A program made the position numbers and the translations under genes. DNA of 64,000 nucleotides from NCBI GenBank assembly GCA_036873135.1, contig JAPTYO010000001.1, positions 25,163,774 to 25,227,773 on the forward strand, read 5' to 3'. The notes under the pieces were generated by a model. It was not told where the DNA came from, made no database searches, and saw only the letters and a program-made list of their open reading frames with translations. The stretch is from Clarkia xantiana subsp. parviflora (Eukaryota > Streptophyta > Magnoliopsida > Myrtales > Onagraceae). This document shows positions 23,182 through 33,850 of this stretch, piece after piece. Each line of letters begins with the position of its first letter. Position 1 is the first letter of the stretch.

Positions 23182-23860
23182 GAGGTGCGGGCATTTCCGT
23201 ACTGCCTCTATCCTTACTAAAATGGAGTGTAAAACACTTTAGAGTTGGTGAAATGAATGGCACATAAGTTTGTTTTTTAAAATGATGATGCATGCTTTAA
23301 AGTAAAGTTTCCACTAATATCCATGTCACATTTACAATTACAACACTATAACATGAAGATTACATATGGACCCATATCCAATACAGCATAAAATCTAGGG
23401 GTCGAGAATGATAAAGCGAAACAAAAAAAATCACGCATGCATGCATATCAGCCGGATTGAAGCTGGTAGTGTGCGTTTTGCTTTGCTCTATGGTTGGTTA
23501 CACTGATAGGTTCCCGACAAGGTGGTTTCCTCACCCCATTATAGGGATCACAGGACCTACACAAGCGAGTAGAGGTTTTCCGAGCCGTACCGGCGGCCCA
23601 GCCGCTCCGGTCGTACCGTACTAAACCTCCGGGGTTCCTATTCGCCCTGGGTTTTAGGCGTTTGGTCCTTATTCTAAAGTGATGTGTGTGCGAATTTATA
23701 CAGTATAGACTACAACAAAGAAAAATAGTCAGTTATAAAATATATTTACACCTGAAATCACCCAAAAGCAATCAAATTAGGATGACAAAGTTGAATAATA
23801 AAAAAAAACTTAAACATGGCAAACAAGTAAATATGTAAGAGTCCGAACCCTCAAGTATGT
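23182..23860 (-). other. Ogre 5' untranslated leader
   Basis: Non-coding sequence between the primer binding site and ORF1, with AT-rich and GC-rich patches. No gene seen. In this family the leader would include packaging signals, which I cannot point to here. Confidence 0.6.
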
Positions 23861-23877
23861 CCCCAGCAGAGTCGCCA
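23861..23877 (-). other. Ogre primer binding site
   Basis: The minus strand reads TGGCGACTCTGCTGGGG three bases after the 5' LTR end. This primer site is characteristic of Ogre elements and is complementary to the 3' end of an Arg tRNA, according to what is known of the family. Confidence 0.88.
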
Positions 23878-23880
23878 AAT

Positions 23881-25316
23881 TGTCAGACCTAAAATATGAC
23901 CTAAGGCGAATAACGTTTTGAAAAAGTGCAATTTTGAAAGAGTCGCCACTTGTTAATTAAAAGGCTAACTAGAATCCTAAATCACCTAAGCGAATAACAA
24001 ATTGAACACCTAGGCGTAAAATCGGTCCACGATTAGAAATTTGAGTTCGGGGGTTCTATTACGAATTAAAAATTTTAATTGTTCCCTTTCGGTACTCAAT
24101 TCACTTAATTTACCAATTTTTACTCTTCTATATATGTTATATCAGATTAATCTAACTATATCAAGATCCAATCAAATTTACATCCTAAGCCAAATTATTA
24201 TTAATAAATTAATATAAGTCTAAAAACTAATTATAATCTATAACTCTTAATTAAGACGAAAAATAAAACATCAAGATTTATCAAGCATGTTTCAATCCAT
24301 ACACAACCAATATATTTAACATACACATAATTTGAGAAATTAAATATGCTTCATAAACTGGACTTAGTGAAACTATATTTGAACTACTAATTAAATTAAA
24401 CAACTACACTTAAACTTATTTTGTTAAAGATAATAGTATAATAATAATAATATAATAACAGATTATTAATAAATAATAATAAATGAAAAAAAAGGACGCG
24501 GACCTCTTACCTGCAGGGAACGGGACCGGCAAGGGACTCCGACGTGGCTGCAGCGAGGACGTCGATAACCTAGGCGGACGGAGCTCCGGCGTGGCTGGCG
24601 ACAGGGCAGACGGCAGGCCAGGCGAGGTCGAAGATGGCACCGGCGATTCAGACACAGCAGCAGTGGAACGTGGATCTGGCCTGATGGTCGGAAGTCAGCA
24701 GCGGCGGCAACGGGCGACCGGTGGACCTTGCAGGCGGACAGAGGTGCCGTAGGTGGTCGGGCTGTCTCCGGCGGCAGGGTGAGGTAGCGGTGGTTGAGGT
24801 CGGCAGTCTGCTGAGGCTTCGAGCGGGAAAATTAATTAATTTTTTTTGAAATAAAGCACAAAAGGACAAAAATTCGCACGGATCCCGAGAAGAGTAGTCT
24901 TATTGTTTTCTGATGTGTTTTCTGTCCGTTACAATGTAAAACTAGACCCCTATTTATTCTAAAAACCTAGTCTAGATTACAGATAAAATTTAAATAAAAA
25001 ATGCTAACAGATAATTATTCTAGAGAATATTCCTAAGGATATTTATCTTTACATATAATTATTTTTTTGAATAAAAAATAATATCTGGAGATAAATATCT
25101 TACAGATAATTTTCTAAAATAAAAAAAACTAATTATTATATATATATTTTTAAAAAATTCCGAAAATATTAAATAAATTCGAAATAATTTAAATTTTTAT
25201 CATAATTTCCCTAATGTGCCCTTGAGCATTTTTGGAGACTTTGTGGCTTGACGCGTCCGTAATTTGACGTATCATGTGTAACGTCGTTACGTCCGGGTCA
25301 AAAGCGAGTGTTTACA
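23881..25316 (-). repeat. Ogre 5' LTR (1436 bp)
   Basis: Same ends as the 3' LTR and colinear with it throughout, including the GC-rich island (about 24490-24830). Differences are scattered point changes, a shorter (ATA)n run and a few small indels. The primer site lies at its inner end, which fixes it as the 5' copy. Confidence 0.92.
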
Positions 25317-25580
25317 GTGCCAAATTGTTTTGAGCAATTACCCCAGAGATCCATCTCCACGAGGAATCGACAAGAGGCCTTGTTGTGGAAAGCATTCCTC
25401 TTAGGCAATTCCTTAACAAGAATCACTACAGGATCCGGCCGGTGGACCGTGAACTCCCAGAAGATCTTGGGACTACGACAAATGAGAAACTTGCATGTGT
25501 CCCTGTTCCGCTTCGTAATTAGTTACCTGGCATGTACCCGTGTTTCTTGTCCGTAGTAATTATCCCTATAGTATCCTACA
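25317..25580 (+). repeat. CopB 5' LTR, right part
   Basis: It resumes with the duplicated GTGCC and runs to GTATCCTACA. It is followed immediately by the initiator-Met primer site, so this is the inner end of a 5' LTR. Confidence 0.9.
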
Positions 25581-25581
25581 G

Positions 25582-25593
25582 TGGTATCAGAGC
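25582..25593 (+). other. CopB primer binding site
   Basis: TGGTATCAGAGC, complementary to the 3' end of initiator Met tRNA, one base after the LTR. It is standard for plant copia elements. Confidence 0.93.
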
Positions 25594-26116
25594 CTGTGTT
25601 AGGGAGTTTTTTATTTTGATAAAATTGGTGTTATTGAAGTTTTTGGTAAACTGTTCATGAAACTGAGTGTTTTTCTATAAAACAGGTGTTCATGATATTC
25701 AAGAAAAACGTGACATTTGTCAAAATTAAACATTGAATTAATGATCTTATAAAATTTGATCTTGAAATTTGACCACTAGCACTAATTACTAGTTTCAGCC
25801 GAACCATGTTAGGGTTTACAAAGTTAAAATTGTAATTTCTTAGGCCACAAGTTACCTAAATTCTGGTCGATATTATTATCAAATTTTTTAATTAAATTTC
25901 GACTATATTGCTAGGATTAATGTGGCTATAATTAGGCTAGATTCACATGATAATTGTGATAATATCTATCAATATATTTTAGCACAATATTAGGAATATT
26001 GATAACACTGATAGATTTAGTTGTCTTAAAGATTGAGAAAATATATTGTTGATAGATTTATATATCTAAATATAGAATCTTGACAATAATATATCTATAT
26101 CTATAATGGGGCCGAA

Positions 26117-26148
<32 letters not shown>

Positions 26149-27444
26149 GCAAAATATTGGAAATTATATCTATAATTATTCTTACTTGGAGGCTAAGTTA
26201 AAATTTTAGTGGATTTTTAAAACCCTACTTAGCCTCGAAATATGAGTTTCGGCCGAACCCTAATGGGTATTGGGCCAGTCCAATTTTTCACATCCGGGTC
26301 GGGCCAACTGACTAGGAGAACCATGGGAACCCGAACCGGGTCAACTGAACCGAACTGGGTTGGGTTCCACGGGTCCAACCGGAGCGGGTCAACCAATCCA
26401 GGTTTTCTCAATCGGTCCGACCCATCCGGGTCGGATCAGACCTGGTAACTAATGGGTCGAACCAAACCGACCTGGTTTGTGTAAAAACCAAACCGAACCT
26501 ATTTTTCCGAACCGGACTAGTCGGCCCGGTTTAACCAGACCAGACTGGTCGGGCCGAATTAACGTGAACCAGACCGTTTTGGTTGGACCGACCCGAGTCA
26601 CCTGAAAATAGGGCGGTCAATTTTTAAAATCCAAATGTTTTTGAACTTTAAAATTACTTACACAGTGCTAATCAATTTGAAATTTTCACGTTTTAATCAA
26701 ACTTGATGCCTAGTTTCGATTATGGGGATGGATCTCGGATATGCATGATTTTGGGACTGAATCATTTAGTGGGCTGAATTGCAATACTTAATTGATATTA
26801 TCGCATGATTAGAATTGCGTCTTGACGATGTCAAGCTAGCAGGATATTGCATGTTGTGGGCAGAGCCCTGGATTTCAATTAACGAGTTGCGCACTAGAAT
26901 AGACGTATTGTGATGGTTGTTATTGCCTAGAATCCATGTCTAGAAGTACGCATGATTGATTGATAGCATGAATTACAAGTCAGCCCTAAATGTTTAAAAT
27001 TGGAAATCAGTCACCAATTATGCATGTTTATTATGGAGTGATCACGCATGACGCGTATCAATGAATGTGGAGGATGTAGTCGCATGTGATAATTCACTTG
27101 GATAGTAGAATTGTATATGCTAGCATGAGTTCCTCGGAACATTAGACGCATGACGCGTATGCATGTGATTGGATTGTTTCTTGGATGTGGTTGCGTATGA
27201 TGATTTACTTGTGTAGTAGAATTGTATATGCTTGCGCGAATCCTCGAAACGTTTTTAAAAAAAGTGCATTGGGAAAGCCAAGATCGGGTGTATGTCAAAA
27301 TTCCCGTTTCGGTGAGAGCGATTAAACAATTTTAAAATACTGATATATTAGAAAGGAGACGTCAGTAGTGTGAATTCTTTCACGGCCTCCTTCCATTGGT
27401 TTACTGGTGGTCGGGTTGGTTAGATGTCTGATGAATCATTACTT
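25594..27444 (+). other. CopB leader before gag
   Basis: Non-coding leader of about 1.9 kb. It contains an (AT)n run (26117-26144), a GC-rich block dense in 'aaccgg' and 'ggtc' motifs (about 26230-26620) and a local duplication of about 104 bp (27045-27140 and 27148-27251). CopC is inserted at its end. Open frames in it are not conserved and look accidental. Confidence 0.6.
27045..27251. repeat. Diverged direct duplication, about 104 bp
   Basis: 'cgcatgacgcgtat' followed later by 'agtagaattgtatatgct' occurs twice, offset by about 103 bp, with many substitutions between the copies. Confidence 0.65.
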
Positions 27445-28043
27445 TGTTAGATTACGGGGAGTAATCACTACGGATACTATAAACATGGTACATGCTAGTA
27501 ATCGATATTACGTAGCGGAAGATTCGCACATACCTCAGACGTAATCCGTAGTCCCAAGATCCTGCAGCAGGGAGTTCACGGTCCTCCGGTCGGCACCCGT
27601 AGAGGTTCTGGTTAAGGAAGCCCTACGTGGTAAATTCTCCACAGAAAAGCCTCAGATCGAATCTTGATAGGGACGGATCTCCGGAGTGTTTGCTCGAAGG
27701 CAAATTGTCACACCCTTGGTGAGGTGGTAGGTCGGTCGAAACTATGTGGTTATGGGGGGACGGTTTTCTCTCAAATCACAACTAGAGACGAATTTATACT
27801 AACCCTAATAAAGCCCTTAACACCCCATATATATAGGAGGAGCAAAGTGGAAAAAAGTCCACTTTTCCCTTACATTGTTTGGCCGGCCCCATGTTGTATA
27901 AGGGAGGCCCAATTTTGGGCCTCTCATGTCAATTGGGATTTGGGTCTGGCCCAATGTCCTAACATGACATTTACCCAATTGTCTTAGGTAACATATACAT
28001 ATAATGGGCTTCCATTTACACCACCCATCACCATATGCTTACA
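27445..28043 (-). repeat. CopC 3' LTR (599 bp)
   Basis: The plus strand reads TGTTAGATTACGG to CATATGCTTACA. The reverse-complement purine tract (GCTCCCACTC) follows at 28044, fixing this as the 3' LTR of a minus-strand element. The pre-TATA inverted repeat is damaged here (AAAGTGGA/TCCACTTT only, about 27843-27864). Confidence 0.92.
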
Positions 28044-28056
28044 GCTCCCACTCGCC
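28044..28056 (-). other. CopC polypurine tract
   Basis: The minus strand reads GGCGAGTGGGAGC directly before the LTR start TGTAAGC. Confidence 0.8.
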
Positions 28057-29111
28057 GCAATGAGAGGGTGCCTGTCCATGTATTGTCGTCCAAATCAACA
28101 TCAACATTTCACTCCTTTGATCTCGTCCTTGCTTCCGAATAGTTCATACGAGGTTTGTTGTGCGACCGTCGAACACGACAGGTATTGGGCTACTCATCTG
28201 TTAGGAGTGTTGTAGCGCCCGCGGAACGTTGATTCCCTTTCTTCAATCAACCAGTTATAAACAATATAGTGTCGCGCTGTATCCTAGGTGAACTGTTAAT
28301 TCTCAATTTTCCTAGTCTCCGCATAGGAGCACCTCTCCAAGGCATCTGTACAAGTATTCACAACTTCAACTAATATCCGGTTGGTGGCCACCTAGTGAAT
28401 ACAAGAGTCGGTGAATTACAAGTAAACTTGACCATCCCCATCGCTCATCCTTAGTAAAACCCAACGGGTTTCCAAAGACGTGGTCACTTGGCCTTTTTGT
28501 TCAGCACTACGCTCGTACGCCGAGAAGCGAACATTGAGCCTGACCTTAGATATGAGTTCTGAGTCCGAGAGGATACTTAGGGTGCCTCTTAATAAGGCTC
28601 CCGGGATCAATCACACGCTCGAGGTGAAGAAGTTTGCGCCCGTTAGAATCACGAGGATTCCTATCTAGCACAACCGAACTGTGACCCCGTGGTCGAACAT
28701 GGCACGCGTAGTATGAAGCACGCGTCGATAGCATACCTGAACTTTTAAGTTGACAGGAATGAGATATGTTAATCATGCTATCGCAGATTCTCAATCTGGC
28801 CCAGATTGTGGTTTAATGATGAACGGAGTTCATCACGGCGATTTGAAAAACGAAGATCGTGTCGAGTTACTTCGAAACTAGAAAATCATCTTGCGTAATC
28901 AGGTTTATCCCCCTGATTCTTAGCCAACCTTGCTTGGTAGAGGCCTCCCTCCACCGTAAGACGACCGTACCTGTGTGACTAGGTAAGGTCCACATTCGAC
29001 ATAATTTGGCAGAGGACTGCGTCCTCCTACGACTTAGTTTATAGACCGTAAATCTGATGTATTCAATCATTATGACGTCGATGGATCATAAACTTGATGT
29101 ACATGCCACTT
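28057..29111 (-). other. CopC 3' untranslated region
   Basis: Non-coding tail homologous to those of CopA, CopB and CopD. No conserved frame. Confidence 0.6.
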
Positions 29112-30600
29112 TTAAACCCTACGCAATCCAAGCAGTTTTACATGCTTTTCGAATATCTCCCTGCGTAGTGGTTTAGTTAATGTGTCCGCAACCATGTTAT
29201 CAGTGGTTAAGTATTCCAAAGTGATTGCATTGTCTTCTACTATAGATTTAGCATAAAAATATTTCACATCAATGTCTTTAGTCCGACTATGGTACTTTGG
29301 ATTCTTCACTGCCGCAATAGCTGCCTGACTGTCAGAGTGTACCACGACGGGTTTACTCACGTCTTTGTCACCAGGCAGTGCAGTAAGCAGCCTTTTCAAC
29401 CAGACCACTTCCTGTGCATTTTTGGAGGGAGCAACGAATTCCGATTCCATTGTAGAAAGCGCGGCAAAGGTTTGCTTCTTGCTCGTCCATGAAATGACGG
29501 CATTAGTAGGGAGAAAAACTCCTCATGTGGTGGACTTACGATCATCCGGATCGCCACCATGGTCGGCGTCACTGTTACCGGTCAATTCTAATGTCCTGCC
29601 CTCATAGCACAGTGAGTAGTCAGCAGTACCTTTCAGATAACGAACAATTCGTTTTACAGCCTTTAAATGTTGATAGCCAGGATCTGATTGGAATCGTGCT
29701 ACTAGGCCCAAGGCGTAACAGATGTCCGGACGAGTGCATTGCATGGAGTACATGAGACTACCGACCATGCTTAAATACTCTGCACCCTTCTTCTGTTCTC
29801 GCTCTGCCAGGTTCTTGGGGCCGTCACGCTTTGACAGTGCGCACCCAAACACCACCGGCGTATCCACGGGTTTGACATCTTGTAATCTGATTCTTTTCAA
29901 CAATTTGTTGATAAAAGCTTCTTGAGATAGACATAATTTCCGGGTAGCCCGATCTCTAGCAATTTTAATTCCTAAGATGTACGTGGCTTCTCCCATGTCT
30001 TTCATCTCGAACACAGATGCCAACCAGGACTTTGACTTGTTCATAAAACTCACATCGTTTGCGGCAATGAGTATGTCGTCCACGTATAAGGTTAATATGA
30101 CATACTTAGACCCGGAGGTCTTATAATACACGCATGGATCCTCGTGAAGATTCATGAATCCGTTTCCTACGATTTCCTCATGGAATCTGCGGTACCATTG
30201 CCGAGACGACTGTTTAAGACCATAAATGGACCTTTGGAGTATGCAATCTTTACGTTCGTTACCAGTAGTAATGAAACCCTCCGGTTGCTCCATGTAGATC
30301 TCTTCATCCAGGTTTCCGTGGAGGAATGCGGTCTTAACATCCATTTGGCGCAGCTCGAGATCGAGACTTGCGACCAAGGCCAGTATGGCCCGGACTGTGG
30401 TGTAATGCACAGTTGGTGAGTATGTTTCGTCAAAGTCCACTCCGTGAAGTTGGGTATATCCTTTCGCAACAAGTCGGGCTTTGTATCGTTCGACCTTTCC
30501 ATCAGCAGTGAGTTTCAATTTCAGAACCCACTTTGCCCCTATGGCCTTGTGGTTAGCAGGTAAATCAACCAAAGACCATACCGAATTGGCTTTCATTGAG
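29112..30600 (-). pseudogene. CopC reverse transcriptase-RNase H, one stop
   Basis: The best-preserved copia coding region in the window. From about 30600: [30 protein letters not shown] with the first catalytic Asp, YVDD at 30075-30086, CTRPDICYA, then RNase H with SDADHGG, TMESEF and SDSQAAI, ending LLGLRRV. The frame is open except for TGA at 29523-29525, where related copies have Gly, just before GVFL. RNase H residues lie on both sides of that stop. The N-terminal neighbour (linker) is in another frame. The product would copy element RNA, but no Gag or integrase is encoded. Confidence 0.9.
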
Positions 30601-31146
30601 GTGATCTCTTCCTCCCTTACCTTCCTCCATTCCTTCGCTTGAGGTCCTTCCAGCAGATGTTAGAGTGAGGATTTCACCCCTCTCGATGGGATATTTCTTA
30701 GGAGAAGTTCGATGCCTTTGACTACGTCTAGGCTCGTTGATCCCATCTTGACTTTGAACGAATCTCCCATTCGGAATAATGCTTCTTGTCGGAGCATCAC
30801 TCCCACTGGGAATAAGAGCAGTGCATGAACCTGAAACTTCACCTACAACTTTCCTTGGACGACCTCTTGGTCCCGAGATCCTATCTCCGAGATTATTTCC
30901 TTGATCACTAGGGCCAGGAACCAAGTTGGTTGATCCACTCCCACTGGGAACAATGGGTAGCATTGGTGGTTGTGGTATTATTGGATTTTCATCAAGCGGT
31001 CCAGCTATATGATTATCAGGTTTAACTTGATTCGTCCCTCCAGCAACAGTGATTTGTGTGGTAGGGTTTGGTCCTCCCACTAGATTTATGAAAGGATTTG
31101 GGTTGCTGGAAAGGTGATGTATAAGCAGTGAGTTTGGTCCTCTCAC
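30600..31146 (-). pseudogene. CopC pol linker upstream of RT
   Basis: About 180 codons rich in Pro, Ser, Gly and Asn with repeated VPSGS-like units, matching the CopB linker at 34103-34330. It lies where integrase would join reverse transcriptase. Compared with CopB, about 35 bases are missing near 30650, which shifts the frame relative to the reverse transcriptase. A catalytic role is not expected. Confidence 0.7.
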
Positions 31147-31171
31147 TTGATTCGACCTTTCCTCCCAACAG

Positions 31172-31179
31172 TGATACCA
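31172..31179 (-). other. CopC truncated primer binding site
   Basis: The minus strand reads TGGTATCA, then continues CTGTTGGG instead of GAGC. Only 8 bases of the Met-tRNA site remain, because the internal deletion starts inside it. Confidence 0.7.
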
Positions 31180-31180
31180 C

Positions 31181-32443
31181 TGTTAGATTATTGGGAGTAA
31201 TCACTACGGATACTATAAACATGGTACCTGCTAGTAATTGATATTACGCAGCGGAAGATTCACACATACCTCAAACGTAATCCGTAGTCCCAAGATCCTG
31301 CAGCGGGGATTTCACGGTCCTCCGGTCGGCACCCGTAGAGGTTCTAGTTAAGGAAGCCCTAAGCGGTATATTCTCCACAGCAAAGCCTTAGATCGATTCT
31401 TGACAGGGATGGATCTCCGGAGTGTTTGCTCGAAGACAAATTGGCACACCCTTGCTGAGGTGGTAGGTTCGGCCGAAACTATGTGGTTATGGGGAGAGGG
31501 TTTTCTCTCAAATCACCACTAGAGAGGAATTATGATTAACCCTAATAAAACCCCTAACACCCCATATATATAGGAGGAGCAAAGTGGACAAAAGTCCACT
31601 TTGCCCCTACATAGTTTGGCCGGCCCCATGTTGTATAAGGGAAGCCCAATTTCGGGCCTCTCATGTCAATTGGGATTTGGGTCTGGTCCAATTAGGGCCG
31701 GCAATGGTGCGGTGAAAATCAAATAACCATGGTTATTCGCACCATTTACCGCAATAGTTAACCGCACCATTATGGTGAGGGGCGGTTATGGTGATGAATC
31801 TTGTAACCGCAATGGTTATGGTTATGGTATTCAGTCCATAACCGCGGTTATAACTATCACCTCTATATATATAATATTAATATATATATTACTAATACTT
31901 ATATTGTTATATATATATACATTATTATTATTATACTTTAATTATTAGTCAAATATTATAATTCTAATTATTATGTTCCCTGTCCCACCCACCATTTTTT
32001 TGTCTATATTTCTTATTATTTGGTAACCACAATTGGAAGTGATAGGCGATTGAAGATGTGTTTTTTAATTAAGTGAAACAGTGAAGTTATGTTTAATTTG
32101 GATTTCGTGTATGAAACAATGAATGTATGTTTACTTTTCTTGTATGAAACAATGATATTGTATTAGTTTGAATGATTGTGGTTAAATGGTTTAATCGTGG
32201 TTAAAAACCATGGTTATGGTTATGGTTATGGTATGAAGAATCATAACCGCAGTGGTTATGGTTATGGTTATGGTATAAGTGAAAAAAATATGGTATGGTT
32301 ATGGTATTAGTGCTATTCGCACCATACCCTCACCATCGCCAGCCCTAGGTCCAATGTCCTAATATGACATTTACCCAATTTTCTTAGGTAAAATATACAT
32401 ATAATGGGCTTCCATTTACGGCGCCCATCACCATATGCTTACA
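31181..32443 (-). repeat. CopC 5' LTR carrying a 655-bp insertion
   Basis: TGTTAGATTATTGG to CATATGCTTACA. Without the hAT-like element and its 8-bp duplication it is 600 bp, matching the 3' LTR. It keeps a perfect pre-TATA inverted repeat at 31579-31604. Confidence 0.92.
31693..32347. mobile_element. Non-autonomous hAT-like element, 655 bp
   Basis: The terminal inverted repeats are TAGGGCCGGCAATGGTG at the left and, reversed, TAGGGCTGGCGATGGTG at the right: 17 bases with two mismatches. The 8-bp target duplication GGTCCAAT flanks it (31685-31692, 32348-32355). TAGGG ends and 8-bp duplications are typical of Ac-like hAT transposons. Inside are many GGTTAT/ATAACC motifs near both ends, as expected for transposase binding sites, and an AT-rich centre. 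No transposase frame. Confidence 0.88.
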
Positions 32444-33353
32444 TACTTTTCGCATTGTATCTAATAGATATCTGATGTATGCAATTCGTTTTCCAAAATG
32501 TCATTGTCTCCCTGATTGTCACATAATTATCCAAGTGTTACTATCGAATGGCACCGATGGATTCATCATGTGCTATTGAGCTTTTGAATTAGAAGAATTA
32601 CGACTTGTGGTGCAAACACATCAATGAACTCCTGGAAGATAAAGTTTTGATATACCACATTCAGAAGACAATGAGCTGCCCAGATGCTGGCATAACCAAG
32701 GGGCTGGCGTATGTCCACTTCAAGTGGGAGCAGGATGACAAGAGAGCTAAGGATATTTCGCTGTGTGAAATGTCTGCGGACATGAAGGATGAGTATAAGG
32801 ATATTCCTGTCACAAAGGACATCCGGGACGCACTGTTCCTGAAATATGGAACGGCATAGCAGTTATAGTGCACCCTCTTATACCCTCTTTAGACGAATGT
32901 CTAAAGAGTAACAACATTAGTGTACGTGAGAAAGTATACCAACTCCTCAGCATGATCAAACCGCTTGAGGATGATAGTCAGATGGCTGAATGTGACAAGA
33001 TTCAAGCCATAATCGGGATTCTCTCGAAGTCCTGGCGAGCAACTAGGACTCTCCTGACTGTCAGTGGTTCCATGCTTGATCTTGCATCTGTCATGAAATT
33101 AATCGAGATGGAAGAGGCTCGGTTGGCTAAGGTTACGAGAGAAACCAATGCCAGGTCAACTTGCCAGGCAGAAGAGAAAATAGAGGACAGGGGGAAGAAA
33201 CAACAGGTTGTTGACGGTAAAATGTCAATAAAGTCTAAACAAGGCAATCTCCAGTTAAAATCAGAGATAGTTTGCAGGGACTCCAGCCCTCGCCGTATCG
33301 GTGACGAAGCTGGTCCTAGCAAATCGCATGTTGTCAAAGTATGTGACGTTTGA
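32444..33353 (+). pseudogene. gag: CopB gag
   Basis: The likely start is ATG at 32548. After 14 codons a TAG (32590-32592) interrupts. The frame then runs to 32859, shifts, and continues 32868-33353. Recognisable Gag traits are an early tryptophan motif (YDLWCKHINELLEDK), then REKVYQLLSMIKPLEDDSQM and a SWRATRTLLT segment, ending in a Lys-rich tail. It would form the particle shell and bind element RNA. CopC landed about 100 bases upstream of the start. One stop and one frameshift make it non-functional. Confidence 0.78.
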
Positions 33354-33850
33354 TATGTTAAGGAAGCATCAGTTTCCTCATCTGTCATGTTAACTGATTC
33401 AAATCCTTCTTGGATTCTTGATTTAGGTCCAACAGACCACATAACCAACGAAAAGCCATGTTCAAACGAATGCCGAAGGATTCTATGAGGATATACAATT
33501 GCGACAACTCTCAAGTTGACGTCGAAGGAATAGGGAACTGCAGATTGTCTACGAGCAATGGCTGAACCTTACTCCTAGAAAATTTCCTTTTTTCACCTAG
33601 AATTCGAAGGAATGTTGTTTACGTTATTTCTCTTATTGATAATGGTTCAAGCACCAGACCAACAGCTGGTTCGGCAAGTTGGGACCTAGAGGCCTGAAAA
33701 GTATCTTTCTAAGATGTTCCGAGAACTCTATGGGATACGTGTTTGTAACGGCTCAGGAGTATGGTGGCGTGGTCAAACATGAGACGTTACGTTCCTTGAG
33801 GACTAATTTCCAACTCCTTGTAACATCAAAACGAATGAAGTCTTAATTGA
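33354..33850 (+). pseudogene. CopB protease trace and integrase deletion
   Basis: Around 33410-33450 a frame reads SWILDLGPTDHIT, the copia protease active-site region with DSGA changed to DLGP. After that, about 300 bases are unreadable. Homology to the other copies resumes at about 33750 in the region ahead of reverse transcriptase. A normal integrase needs well over 1 kb, so it has been deleted. Confidence 0.6.

Larger units (their letters stand above)
11639..25316 (-). mobile_element. Ogre-type (Tat clade Ty3/gypsy) retrotransposon, 13.7 kb
   Basis: A complete insertion: LTRs 11639-13099 and 23881-25316, TG...CA ends, and 5-bp target duplication GTGCC on both sides (11634-11638, 25317-25321). 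On the minus strand it reads 5' LTR, Arg-type primer site, ORF1, gag, protease, intron, pol with two RNase H domains and integrase, repeat-rich 3' UTR, purine tract, 3' LTR. Those are the defining traits of Ogre elements, and the size fits. By eye the first 225 LTR bases differ at about a dozen positions, so the insertion is not very old. Coding lesions listed below make it inactive. Confidence 0.93.
27445..32443 (-). mobile_element. CopC: internally deleted copia element with both LTRs
   Basis: LTRs at 27445-28043 (3') and 31181-32443 (5', enlarged by a hAT-like insertion), with target duplication TACTT at 27440-27444 and 32444-32448. The internal part is only 3.1 kb: it jumps from a shortened primer site (31172-31179) straight to the linker ahead of reverse transcriptase, so gag, protease and integrase are missing. 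It could move only with proteins from another element. LTRs differ by eye at several percent of sites. Confidence 0.92.
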
